Shown here: positions 54,908 through 64,000 of the stretch, piece by piece
Layout of the letters: every line of letters begins with the position of its first letter
Position numbering within the stretch: the first letter of the stretch is position 1
Source of the DNA: Chaetomium olivaceum
Lineage: Eukaryota > Ascomycota > Sordariomycetes > Sordariales > Chaetomiaceae
DNA: 64,000 nt
Assembly: GCA_039881045.1 (NCBI GenBank)
Contig: JAYWVB010000035.1
Location: forward strand, 248,001 to 312,000
Direction of reading: 5' to 3'
The notes under the pieces: model-generated
Told to the model about the DNA's origin: nothing
Seen by the model: the letters and a program-made list of their open reading frames with translations, nothing else
The model's database searches: none
Translations under genes and position numbers: made by a program

Positions 54908-56653
54908 TATAAACTATTAGTAGTGCGCCCTCAGCGAGAGCGCGGGCATCAATGGCTCGACCGGTGGGTTTTAGGGCCGCCGTCGCCGTTTGTTCCCTCG
55001 GTGCTGTCTTGCGACGCGAGCCAATCCAAGATTCGAGCAGAGGACCGCGGGGGTATCGCAACTTGAGGTAAGTTCTGGGAGGTGTCCAGAATTAGTGCGA
55101 CACTAACTGTAATTAGTGGGCGACGAATAGCAAGGCCTCGAGTATTCGATGCAACATCCAAACTACCAAAAAGAACGTCTTTCCTGTCGCCGGGCGTGAG
55201 ACTGAGGTGTCGTGGGCGGTTTGTGTCCGTCTGCGTTCGTTGCGACCGGGTGCGTAAGCTCAGCTGCCGTGGAGAGTCGTCGAGGGAATGTTGCGCGAGC
55301 TGGTTCCAGGCCTTGTCGACAAGAACCATCGAATGCACCTGTCTCGGTAGGGGAAGCGCCGGGATTAGGGGCCTACGGTCCACTTTTGGTCTGGGCCAAG
55401 CCACCTCCGCCATGCACCATTCCAGAATCTCTGGTTGCAGATGACACCTTTGCCTCTGACAAATCGCGATATATCTTGCTGAAAATGAATGAGGGCTTAA
55501 AGATAATATGTAAACAGGCCTCTGCGGCTCTGGGCAACTGCAATTTCTCCTTCACTCGAGCGTTGAGCCTTCAACTCTTGTGCTTCGAGAATCCTCCACA
55601 CACCCCGCAATTCAATTCAGACGCCGCCCCTCTGCCGTGACCAGGAGGAGCGGGAGCAGGACGGGCTTAGCCGCCGTCTTGTTCGATACGAGATTTCTCC
55701 CGCGTTTTCGATGGCATTCCGAGAAGCCCAGAGAAGCTGGCAGACTAGAACACTGCTCGGACACTACCTACATACAAGTTCTGTGTAGATAGATGTAACC
55801 ACACGTACCTACCCATGAGAAATCTCTTGTCTCCGCGAGCCTGCAAGGATGGCGTAAACAATTTGGGGGCCTTGGATTTCCTTTGCAAGCAGTCTAAGCA
55901 TCTGCCAATCACCCGGTTTGCACTGCCATCTTTCTACACTCGGCTGTAGGGTATCTCGGGCCGTTGCTCTCGAAATAACTCTTCATTCATGTCATTTCAT
56001 GTCACCCGTTAGATCTCTAGCCCCTGGAAACCTTGATTTCCACCATTTTGAGGTCCAGACCTCGAATTCGAAGACTTGGTGGACCCGAATGAAAGCACTC
56101 AGGCACGAGCGTTCTTGGCCTGTTTCCAGAAGCTCGCCTTGGCATGAGACAGACCGGGGCTCCTGTCCCGGATCCGGAAAACCAGAGCGTAACCCCAATT
56201 GGGCTTTGAGCTTTGGGGGCTCTGAATGCCACGTGAGCAGGCGCGGGGAGCGTGATGACATCTCGAAGGGCGCGCGTCTCGCGGCGGCAGCAGGAGGATA
56301 GAACTCTCCGAAGATTAGGTAAGACAGGGGGTGTCTTTATCCGGTCCATTGCGACGGAACGTGGTTAAAACATTGCAAGTCGCCCATACACACACCTATC
56401 ACTCACATCTTCGCTTCAACTCCTCCTCCCGCTGGATATGTCCGGACTTGCCTCGTAACCCCGGCATTGCTCCTTCGGACGTTCGTTTTAGCTCTCGCCT
56501 CCAGATTAAGGAATCTCAGATTCCCGGCCCCCGTCTTCAATTCTTGCACTTTGTCTTCTCTCCACTTCTTTTTTGAATGAGAGACCGAGAAGCCCTGGGC
56601 CAATACACTCCGATACTAGTTTCACAAACTCGGGTTTCGAACACAGTCCCGAG
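54908..56653. other. Divergent intergenic region
   Basis: 1.7 kb between the MNN9 and DNA glycosylase starts. Only short unrelated open frames; nothing recognised. Confidence 0.4.
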
Positions 56654-57823
56654 ATGGCATCACGGAGATCAGCCCGGCTGGCTTCTATGGTCACCAATGT
56701 TGCCATACCGGCACCCCCACCAGCACCTCCAGCGGCATCCAGAAAGCGAAAAGCGGCCACGGAAGCCCCGGCGGTCGAGGAGACTGAAAGGGCGCCGTCA
56801 ACTCCACGAAAGAAGCGAACTAAAGCTGTACCCGAAACGCCTACTCCTGCCGAAGTTAAGCTCATCGTGGAGGGCGCGCACACACAAAAGCCCAGACCCG
56901 CAGCGGTCTCCCGTCTCGCGGATCCGAACCGTACCAATGCGGTCCTCCGGTCTCCCAAGACATCGCGCATCATCGCGCCAACCGCAGTCGAGCCTATACC
57001 CTCCAAGCTCGGCGCCGGCACCAAGCCTACAGGGCTAGCAGCGACCGCGATCCCAACTGCCACCACAACAACCAGCATCCTCGAAGAAGCTTGCGCGCAC
57101 CTCATCAAGGTCGACGCGCGCATGAAGCCGCTCATCGACGCCCACCACTGCCGCATCTTCTCGCCCGAGGGCCTCGCCGAGCAGATCGACCCCTTCGAGG
57201 CCCTCTGCAGCAGCATCATCTCGCAGCAAGTCAGCGGCGCGGCTGCCAAAACCATCAAGGGCCGCTTCATCGCCCTCTTCAACCCCACTCCTCCCACCAC
57301 CACCACCGCTACTCCCACTTCCTCCGAACCCCCCGCCACCACCAACGACACCACCCTCGCCAAACCCACCTTCCCGCGCCCCGCCGACGTCGCCAACACC
57401 CCCCTCGAAACCCTGCGCACAGCGGGCCTCTCCCAGCGCAAAGCGGAATACATCCAAGGGCTCGCGACACAATTCACCACGGGCGCCCTGACCGCACAAC
57501 TCCTCGCCGACGCGCCCTACGAGGAGGTACTCGCGCGGCTGACCGCGGTGCGCGGGCTGGGGAAGTGGTCGGCTGAGATGTTTGCGTGCTTCGCGCTGAA
57601 GCGGATGGATGTGTTCTCGACGGGGGATCTGGGGGTGCAGCGGGGGATGGCGGCGTTTGTGGGGCGGGATGTGGCTCGCCTGAAGGCCAAGGGGGGCGGG
57701 AAGTGGAAGTATATGGGGGAGAGGGAGATGGAGGAGGTGGCGGCGCGGTTTAGGCCGTATCGGAGCCTGTTTATGTGGTATATGTGGCGCGTGGAGGAGA
57801 CGGATGTGAGTACGATGGAGTGA
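56654..57823 (+). CDS. MAG1: DNA-3-methyladenine glycosylase, HhH-GPD (AlkA/Mag1) family
   Basis: Base-excision repair glycosylase removing alkylated purines. Intronless, 389 residues, start ATG 56654 (MASRRSARLASMVTNVAIPA). The frame is open about 27 codons further upstream but without ATG. The N-terminal about 130 residues are basic and disordered with KKR clusters (nuclear signal). The catalytic domain begins near residue 140: CAHLIKVDARMKPLIDAHHC, DPFEALCSSIISQQVSGAAA, TLRTAGLSQRKAEYIQGLAT. The helix-hairpin-helix LTAVRGLGKWSAEMFACFAL is followed by MDVFSTGDLGVQRGMAAFVG, containing the catalytic Asp. The C-terminus is RFRPYRSLFMWYMWRVEETD. A Thr/Pro-rich insert (PTPPTTTTATPTSSEPP) interrupts the domain. 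No frameshift. Confidence 0.93.
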   Translation: MASRRSARLASMVTNVAIPAPPPAPPAASRKRKAATEAPAVEETERAPSTPRKKRTKAVPETPTPAEVKLIVEGAHTQKPRPAAVSRLADPNRTNAVLRSPKTSRIIAPTAVEPIPSKLGAGTKPTGLAATAIPTATTTTSILEEACAHLIKVDARMKPLIDAHHCRIFSPEGLAEQIDPFEALCSSIISQQVSGAAAKTIKGRFIALFNPTPPTTTTATPTSSEPPATTNDTTLAKPTFPRPADVANTPLETLRTAGLSQRKAEYIQGLATQFTTGALTAQLLADAPYEEVLARLTAVRGLGKWSAEMFACFALKRMDVFSTGDLGVQRGMAAFVGRDVARLKAKGGGKWKYMGEREMEEVAARFRPYRSLFMWYMWRVEETDVSTME

Positions 57824-57880
57824 GGAGGGTATGATAGAGTGAGTACGCTACGATGGAGTGAGTACACTACGATGGAGTGA
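57805..57880 (+). repeat. Short imperfect tandem repeat after the DNA glycosylase stop
   Basis: Three to four degenerate copies of a roughly 19-bp unit containing GAGTGAGTAC and CTACGATG, starting in the last codons of the glycosylase gene and running into its 3' flank. Confidence 0.6.
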
Positions 57881-60800
57881 GAGAAAGGGCAGGGGTGCTT
57901 GGTGAGATGCGAAAGGTGTCCCGTGGGGGTGGTTTGTGTACCCGTTTGGGGGCACGATAGCCTCTGGGAGTCCCCTCTTGTGGGACGTTCCCAGCATATC
58001 CTGTCATACCGCTCAGCTTCTCAGGCCTTGCCTGTGAGACCTCTTCATGTTTCTTCACAGAACAAACGCCGTGTCGGGGTGGGAACGGAGTGGTGGCACC
58101 AGAAAACAAGCTTCCGTCAATGCATCGTGCTTGCCGCTGCCGGCATTCCCTGTCGATCTCCCAAGGGGGTTCGTTGGCCAGCCAGGGAGTTTTCCCAGTT
58201 TGAATTCCTGATGCGCGCCGCGCTACGTTTCAGGGGGTGATGATCGATACCTCGCGGTATTTACTTGTGACTAGTGTATGCAGGTCCTTCGGCCACGCAA
58301 CTCATCATCATCACTGGTTGGTCGGGCGAGGTCGTTGCTGGGAGCAGGCCGGTTTGCTTGATAGGACGGCGGCCTCCCGACGGACCGCCCGCCCGCGCAT
58401 GCTGAGCGCCGCTGCAGCTCGCCACCGTTTCTAGGTTGGTAGCACCTTGCACGGGAGGACGGTGTGTAGACGGTGACACAGGGCAGTGTGTTGTCAAGGT
58501 GTGGTTAACTGGAGGACAGTGACGCTCACCGCTTAGCCTTTGCTGATGGCGCTACAAATTATTAACTCACGGCCGGCGCCTGGAGAGCATGGCTGGGTGT
58601 TGCCCTGAGGCCTTCCAGACCATAGTTACGTGAACAATAGCAGACTCGGTGGTTGGATAGTTATGCATGAGCAACATATGCTCAACGTGCACAACGTAAG
58701 CTAGCTAGAGCTTACGCAATTATGGTGGAGGCCGCTCAGAGTTGTGTCACCGGGAGATGTACGAATAACTACACACATAACACGGCGATTCCGTCGGCCT
58801 GGGCATGGGATGAGAGAACGAGTTCGGCCCAATCGTGGCGTTTTAGGCTCGGAACTCTGTCATGATAACTAATGGTTGCCGGGTGAGTGAATGTCCGTTC
58901 CAGGCCTGATTGCGGTAGCCTGGCCGAAAAATATCGATATCGAATACGATCCGGTCCGTGTGGTCCTCCATAGTTGTACCCGCCAGCAAAACACTGTACG
59001 AAACATGCTGGGTCATGAATCAGCAACGGACTGGCCGCAGCTTGAGATCGGACGGCGGCAGTCGGCGGTAGCGGTTGAGCGGCCTCGCGGCCAGAACTTG
59101 CGGGGAGAAAACTGGACGAGATTGGCAAAAGTTGGCGTCTCAATTGTGCAAATCGTCCAGGTTCGATTGGGCGACTCAAATCAGGGGGCGAATTGGATGC
59201 CATGGAGATCGGCTTCAAGGAAGGTGGGGTGCAACTTGCACTTCGCTTCGTGTTGGCAAGGTTGGCTAGCCAATCAGGCGTGATTGGAAGGCTCCTCTTG
59301 ATCGCGCAGTCTCTGTGCTTGTTGCCAGTCCGGTGCCATGTTTACGGGTTGTGTGTGGCTGGAAGGGAAGGCGGAACAACAATTGGGGACGGGGAGACCA
59401 ACTCCTCCATGTTTGGCTATTCCGCGTTCTGTTTCGTGCGCTGGACGGGACTGGACGGACGTCATCCACGAAAAGCAAGGCAAGCGTGGGTAGGCACAAG
59501 ACACCGAAGCAAGCTGCGGGAACGGATCAAGCAAATCGGGATTTCCTTTGCTGCAGGCTACTGCAAGAGCTCCCTCCACCTGCAGATTGTTACATCACGA
59601 AGCACTGCGCCTCGCGGGACGTGATAAACAACGGCGCAGACACACTCAAAGCACAACCAACAACACCAAGGGATTTGACACCAAGGATTTGGAGATTTGG
59701 CACCTGTGCCGGTGGGATTCTTTTGATCGAGGCGACTCATGCGTGACTGTGGTGGAGTTCACAAGCTTGGAGAGGCCGGACTCAAGAACCGAACCGAGGA
59801 TAGAGCAATCTCGACCCCAGCAAAAGATCAGCCAAGAAACGCCATCGACGTCGGCGCGGTCGCCTGCCGCCGAAACAGAGAAGAGCTCGAGGACAGCCAT
59901 GGGCTCGGCCGAGCTGGGAAGTTGGAACGAGCCGTCAGGGGAACCTTGTTCATCCAAGGAATTCGACCCGCAACGGTGATACGGTCCTGCCAGTGAGCAG
60001 CCACTAGGACCACACCCTCATCTCGCCAAGCTCCGATCGCATTGGGTGTGATTCCGTGTTTTCAGGTGTCCGATGCATGGGAGTTCATAAAATAAAAAGA
60101 TGCGATTTTGAGAGACAAACCCGAAAAAATAGAGGCCAATTCATGGCGGCAGCCAACGCAGAAACGTACACAGTCAGGCGGCTCGAGAAGCAGAACCCAC
60201 ATTGCAGAACCTGCGGAAATGGAGTCGATTTGGCAGCCCCTGAAAAAGCTGAGACAAGCAGCGATGCGAAGCACCGGGGTGGCGCCTCGGAGCGCGCAAC
60301 CTGGAACTCTGCAACTGCCAACCTGCAGGGGGGCGTGCCCGGATCAAGGCGGACCCACCAACAATAATTTAGCTCCAATTACCCCTTCCTGGCAGGTTTC
60401 TGTATTTTCTGCCCCTTTGGTCGAGACTGTTCCTCTGAATTCACGCCTCTCTCCTTCCTGTTTTACATCAACTTTTCCCTCCTCTCGTTAGCTTTTGCTT
60501 CAGTACACTCGTTATACTCCCGCGGAAGAAGAGGTCCAGCCACGACCACTCGCCCGTTTATTACCATTTTATCACTTCTCTCAAACTCGCCTTTTCCGGT
60601 TCACCCGCTTCGAAAACAACCGCCTGCCAGGAATTCCGACGACACAAACCATTCCATTGAAGAAGAGGTGCGTTGGCATTTGAACTCCAGTTGCCTGGGC
60701 AGCTTGGAGGCAAAAGAACAGAATACCAGGCCATTGTCATTCGCGATTCCCTCCTTCCCTGAAACCCTCCACTGTACACGAACCGCGCGTTTCAACTTCA

Positions 60801-61172
60801 CGCTCTCACGAGTCGAGTCTCATCGCAACCGGGCCCATCCCGCCTTCCTGAGATCCGCTTTGGAGTCGTCAGCCAGGTCCAGTGCCTACCGGCAGACGGA
60901 AGGCAGAGGTTCCCCATATTCTCTCCAACACGGAGTTCCGAGACAAGCCAAGTCAGTCGCACTGTCTGCCTCACGGCTCTCAACGCGTCTGGCTCGGTGG
61001 CGGGCAACTCAGGCGTGAAACCAACCTCCCAACAACACCTCCATATTGTTCATTTCCGTATCCCGTCATATTATTTCACCAGCATCACCATTTCCAGCCC
61101 GAACCCCAGACTGCCTGCATCACGGCTTTTACAATCATATTCTAACAGTGAGCAGCAACAGACTTGACCAAA
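57824..61172. other. Long intergenic region before ECM33
   Basis: 3.3 kb with no supported gene. Just after the glycosylase stop an imperfect tandem of GAGTGAGTAC/CTACGATGG units spans 57805-57880. The last 700 bases (60420-61172) are pyrimidine-rich with many TTCC/CTCC tracts, fitting a long 5' leader and promoter of a highly expressed cell-wall gene. Confidence 0.45.
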
Positions 61173-62504
61173 ATGTTTGTCAAGCAGTTTCTTCCCGCCC
61201 TCGTGGCAATCGGCTCGGCCGCAGGTGAGTGCGCATCGCAGAAAGCACAATCCCCAGTAGTGGGTTCATCCAACTGACTCTACGGTATAGCCCAATCGGC
61301 AACCTGCACCGTCTCCACGACCACTGTCAACAGCCAGGCTGAAGCCACCAAGCTCTCCAGCTGCGGGACCGTTAAGGGCACCGTCGTCCTCGGCTCGGAG
61401 AGCGGCGCGACGATTGATTTGTCGGGGCCTAAGGAGATCACCGGCGACCTCATCATCCGGAACAACGGCCAGCTCACGAGCCTCCAGAGCACCAGCCTGC
61501 AGAAAGTCGGCGGCAACTTCAAGCTCGAAAACGTCACTTTTATCAACACGCTTTCGTTCGAGAAGCTCACCGAGGCCAAGTCGATCGAGTGGGTGTCGGT
61601 GACTCGTTTGGACACCGTCAGCCTGGGGCCTTTGACCAAGGCCGAGAACATTAGGCTCAGCGACACCTTCCTTAACACCCTGGACGCCTTTGCGCTCTCC
61701 AGCGTGAATACCTTCAAGATCGACAACAACCGCCGCCTCACCAAGTACGCGTCCAAGTTGACTGAGCTCAGCGGCGGGCTCATCATCCAGGCCAACGGTC
61801 TCGATCTCGAAGTCGACCTGCCCAACCTGAATTGGATCAGCAACATGGAGGTTGCCAACGTGACCAAGTTCTCCATCCCGTCCCTCAAGGTCGTCAACGG
61901 CTCCGCTCGCTTCGACTCCAACTTCTTTGAGACCTTCAGCGCCCCTAACCTGACCCACACCGAGACGGGTGACATCTCTTTCGTCGGCAACGGCTTCCTC
62001 AAGAACATGACGTTCCCCAAGTTGACTGAGATTGCCGGTGGTCTTCTCGTCGCTAACAACACCGGTCTGGATCGTGTCACCTTCTTCCCCAAGCTGAAGA
62101 AGGTCAGCGGTGCCATCAAGCTCCGTGGCAACTTTACCACGTAAGATCCCTCGTGTCGATTCTGGCAGTACCAAGACTAACACCAAACCAACAGCGTTGA
62201 CTTCCCGGAAATTGATAACGTCAAGGGTGCCTTTGATGTTTCCAGCACTGCCAACATCGAGAAGTCCTGTGACGAGCTGAAGAAGGCTGCTCCCCGCAGC
62301 CAAGGTGGCGATGGCAGGATCGAGGGTGTCTTCACCTGCACGGCCAACAACGAGCAGGCCAACGAAGACACCGACGGTTCGACCTCCAACTCTGGCAACG
62401 TCGACGGCAGCGACGGCGATGACGAGAACAGCGCCGCCGGCCTTGTCTTCAACGCCGCCCTCTTCGGCCTCGTCGCCGTTGCTGGCCTCGCCACCGCTCT
62501 CTAA
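61173..62504 (+). CDS. ECM33: GPI-anchored cell-wall organisation protein Ecm33
   Basis: GPI-anchored surface glycoprotein of the Ecm33/Sps2 family, needed for normal cell-wall structure. Exons 61173-61224, 61291-62140 and 62195-62504; 403 residues. The signal peptide MFVKQFLPALVAIGSAAAQS is cut by intron 1. The receptor-L-domain/LRR-like body follows: CGTVKGTVVLGSESGATIDL, GPKEITGDLIIRNNGQLTSL, VGGNFKLENVTFINTLSFEK and FPKLTEIAGGLLVANNTGLD. Several NxT/S sites are present, and two late Cys (SCDELKK, VFTCTANN). The C-terminus has a Ser/Gly/Asp-rich omega region (SNSGNVDGSDGDDENSAAG) and the hydrophobic tail LVFNAALFGLVAVAGLATAL. No frameshift. Confidence 0.95.
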
Positions 62505-63293
62505 TGAAGGATACTTTGTCAATTTGGGAACCTGGAGTTTACTTGGTCGGGCAATGCGAGTTTCTCTGCGGACACCAAACCACGCCCCCTGCCTTTCCTT
62601 TGAATGAACTGTCGAGTTTTGTTTTGCTCCCGCTTCTTTGGGCTTCCCGCATACCCTGTCACGCGCGCCGCGCACTACTACATACCGCACCGCTAGACTT
62701 AATATCTCGATAGAGACGCTGGATTTGTTGATTTGGCTTCCTGTCTGCCCCCGCTTCTTCTGTGATATGGCTTCTCCCTCTCGTCCGTGCCTGGATGGTG
62801 GGAGAGATGTTGGCGGGGATGGGTCGAGTCGTTTGGCAGGTTACGGCGTCGAGTCGAGGTTGGCGTTGAGGCAGTGGGTCGTTGACCAGGTTGAGCTTGG
62901 ACAGGACGATTTTGGGATGTGGAGGTCTGGTTCAGTTGCCGAATGGTAATCGGTCGATGAGTTTGTGTTCTGTAGTCGGTTCGCTTTGTATGAAGCTTTC
63001 TTAATACTTTGTAATAACGGGGTGGCCGTCCTTGGAGTGTCCTGATCCGTCATGGGTGCTAATGACCCGAGATCTTGGAATGGTTGGACGTAGGATACGC
63101 GAGCTATGATACACGATGTTGCTCATGGTTTGAGTCTTGTTTGCCCGTCTCCATGTGCCCTGCCAGTAGACTCTTTTGTTCCACTTTAATATATGCCCAT
63201 TTCTGTGACTTGATATCTGTCCTGCCCTGCTGTACCACTCAGGGGCAGATCATGCATAGCTTCATCCTCGAGCAGACGTTCTGGTGCAGGTCG
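62505..63293. other. Convergent intergenic region
   Basis: 3' flanks of ECM33 and the G-patch gene; no gene recognised. Confidence 0.4.
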
Positions 63294-64000
63294 CTATCCA
63301 TCATACACGCCTTCCTCGAACTTCTCCTCGTCATAGAACTTCGCCGTAATCGCGTTTCCATTAAATATCCTCCCTTCGAGTGCGTTGACAGCCTATATCA
63401 CAGCCACGTCAGTCAGTTGGTCAACCAAGGCGGGGGTTTTCGTACAGTGAACAACCGGCTAGTTTGGAAAGGAAAAGATGGGAAGGCCGACGTCGAAAAA
63501 ATGGCAACGGGAAGACGAAAAGCTCAAAAAGAAAGAAAGCAAAGAAAAGAGAGAAACTCACCCTCAGCGCCGAAACCCCCTCCACGAACTTGATAAACAC
63601 CCTCGCCCCCTCCACATCCACCACAATCCTCTCCACCCGCCCATACCGCTCCCCACACTCCTCGCCAATCTCCTGCCCCAACCCAGCCTCCACCTCCCCT
63701 TCCACATCCGCCATGCCATCCAACATCCGGTCCAGCACCACCACCACCGACATCTTGCCCGGGCCCCCTTCACCCCCCTCACCACCACCAGTACCACCAT
63801 TTGCAGATTGGCCCTTCACCTTCGGCGCGATAATCCGCCCGCGCCCACCGCCGGGCCCGACGAACCCGCCGCCTTCGGCGTCCGGCTTGCGCTTGCGCTT
63901 CTCGACTTGCACGCGCAGCGCTGTGGTGATGCCGGTTTGTGCGGCGCCCAGCCCGCTGCCTTTGGTCCAGCCGTATTTGGCCATGAGGCGCTGGGCGAAG
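63294..64000 (-). CDS. G-patch/RRM splicing factor (SPF45/RBM17-like), C-terminal part (partial)
   Basis: The gene enters from the right edge. The visible part of the upstream exon (64000-63562) starts in a G-patch, FAQRLMAKYGWTKGSGLGAA followed by QTGITTALRVQVEKRKRK. Then come a Gly-rich linker and a UHM-type RRM: VVVVLDRMLDGMADVEGEVE, EIGEECGERYGRVERIVVDV, and GARVFIKFVEGVSALR at the exon end. An intron 63561-63393 (GTGAGTT...GATATAG) joins to the last exon 63392-63294, AVNALEGRIFNGNAITAKFY, ending DEEKFEEGVYDG. The order G-patch then C-terminal RRM with a RIFNGNAITAKFYDEEKF ending is that of SPF45-like factors acting in 3' splice-site choice. The frame is intact. Confidence 0.88.

Noticed and set aside
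61266..62690. 474-codon minus-strand open frame
   Set aside because: Antisense shadow of ECM33, spanning its introns without regard to splice sites.
1..64000. CRISPR arrays, phage, plasmid or insertion-sequence features
   Set aside because: The window is clearly fungal nuclear DNA; no regularly spaced repeats, integrases or transposases were found.

Overview
The window is nuclear DNA of a filamentous ascomycete, most likely a Sordariomycete (probably Sordariales; this rests on recall of protein resemblance, not on a search). Genes are short-intron fungal genes with GTRAGT donors, CTAAC-type branch sites and YAG acceptors. They lie on both strands as single transcription units, coding exons are GC-rich, and the proteins are typical fungal housekeeping proteins. 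I see no phage, plasmid, CRISPR, rRNA or convincing tRNA.

Layout. 1-25 kb: 5' part of ATG2 (-), an FAD amine/polyamine oxidase (-), a cytochrome b5-acyl-CoA dehydrogenase fusion (+), a seven-knuckle CCHC protein built from micro-exons (-), a Sae2/CtIP repair factor (+), a Ubp3-type deubiquitinase (+), a relic of a GT8 glycosyltransferase (-) and RNA exonuclease 3 (-). 25-38 kb: prohibitin 1 (-) divergent from QCR8 (+), the Nem1 phosphatase (+), a small membrane protein (+), NHP2 (-) divergent from eIF2B-beta (+). 37-50 kb: a large low-complexity protein with a His/Ala tract (+), NAA10 (-) divergent from a short-chain dehydrogenase (+), LTO1 (+), the 21.3 kDa complex I subunit (-), a PrxQ-type peroxiredoxin (+), and a four-exon 61-residue membrane protein (-). 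49-64 kb: a mitochondrial NAD-type carrier (-), QCR7 (+), the MNN9-family mannosyltransferase (-), an AlkA-type DNA glycosylase (+), ECM33 (+), and the 3' part of a G-patch/RRM splicing factor (-).

There is no metabolic gene cluster. Mitochondrial functions are well represented: QCR7, QCR8, NUO-21.3, PHB1, the NAD-type carrier and the Fe-S adaptor LTO1.

A central caveat is that about a dozen genes carry single-base frameshifts, mostly apparent one-base losses, often in C/G runs. Others of similar length and composition are perfectly open. In UBP3, NAA10 and the peroxiredoxin, adding exactly one base restores a coding length divisible by three. I read most of these as uncorrected sequencing indels rather than real pseudogenes, and report those genes as CDS with the breaks noted. 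The GT8 relic is different: its whole catalytic core is missing.
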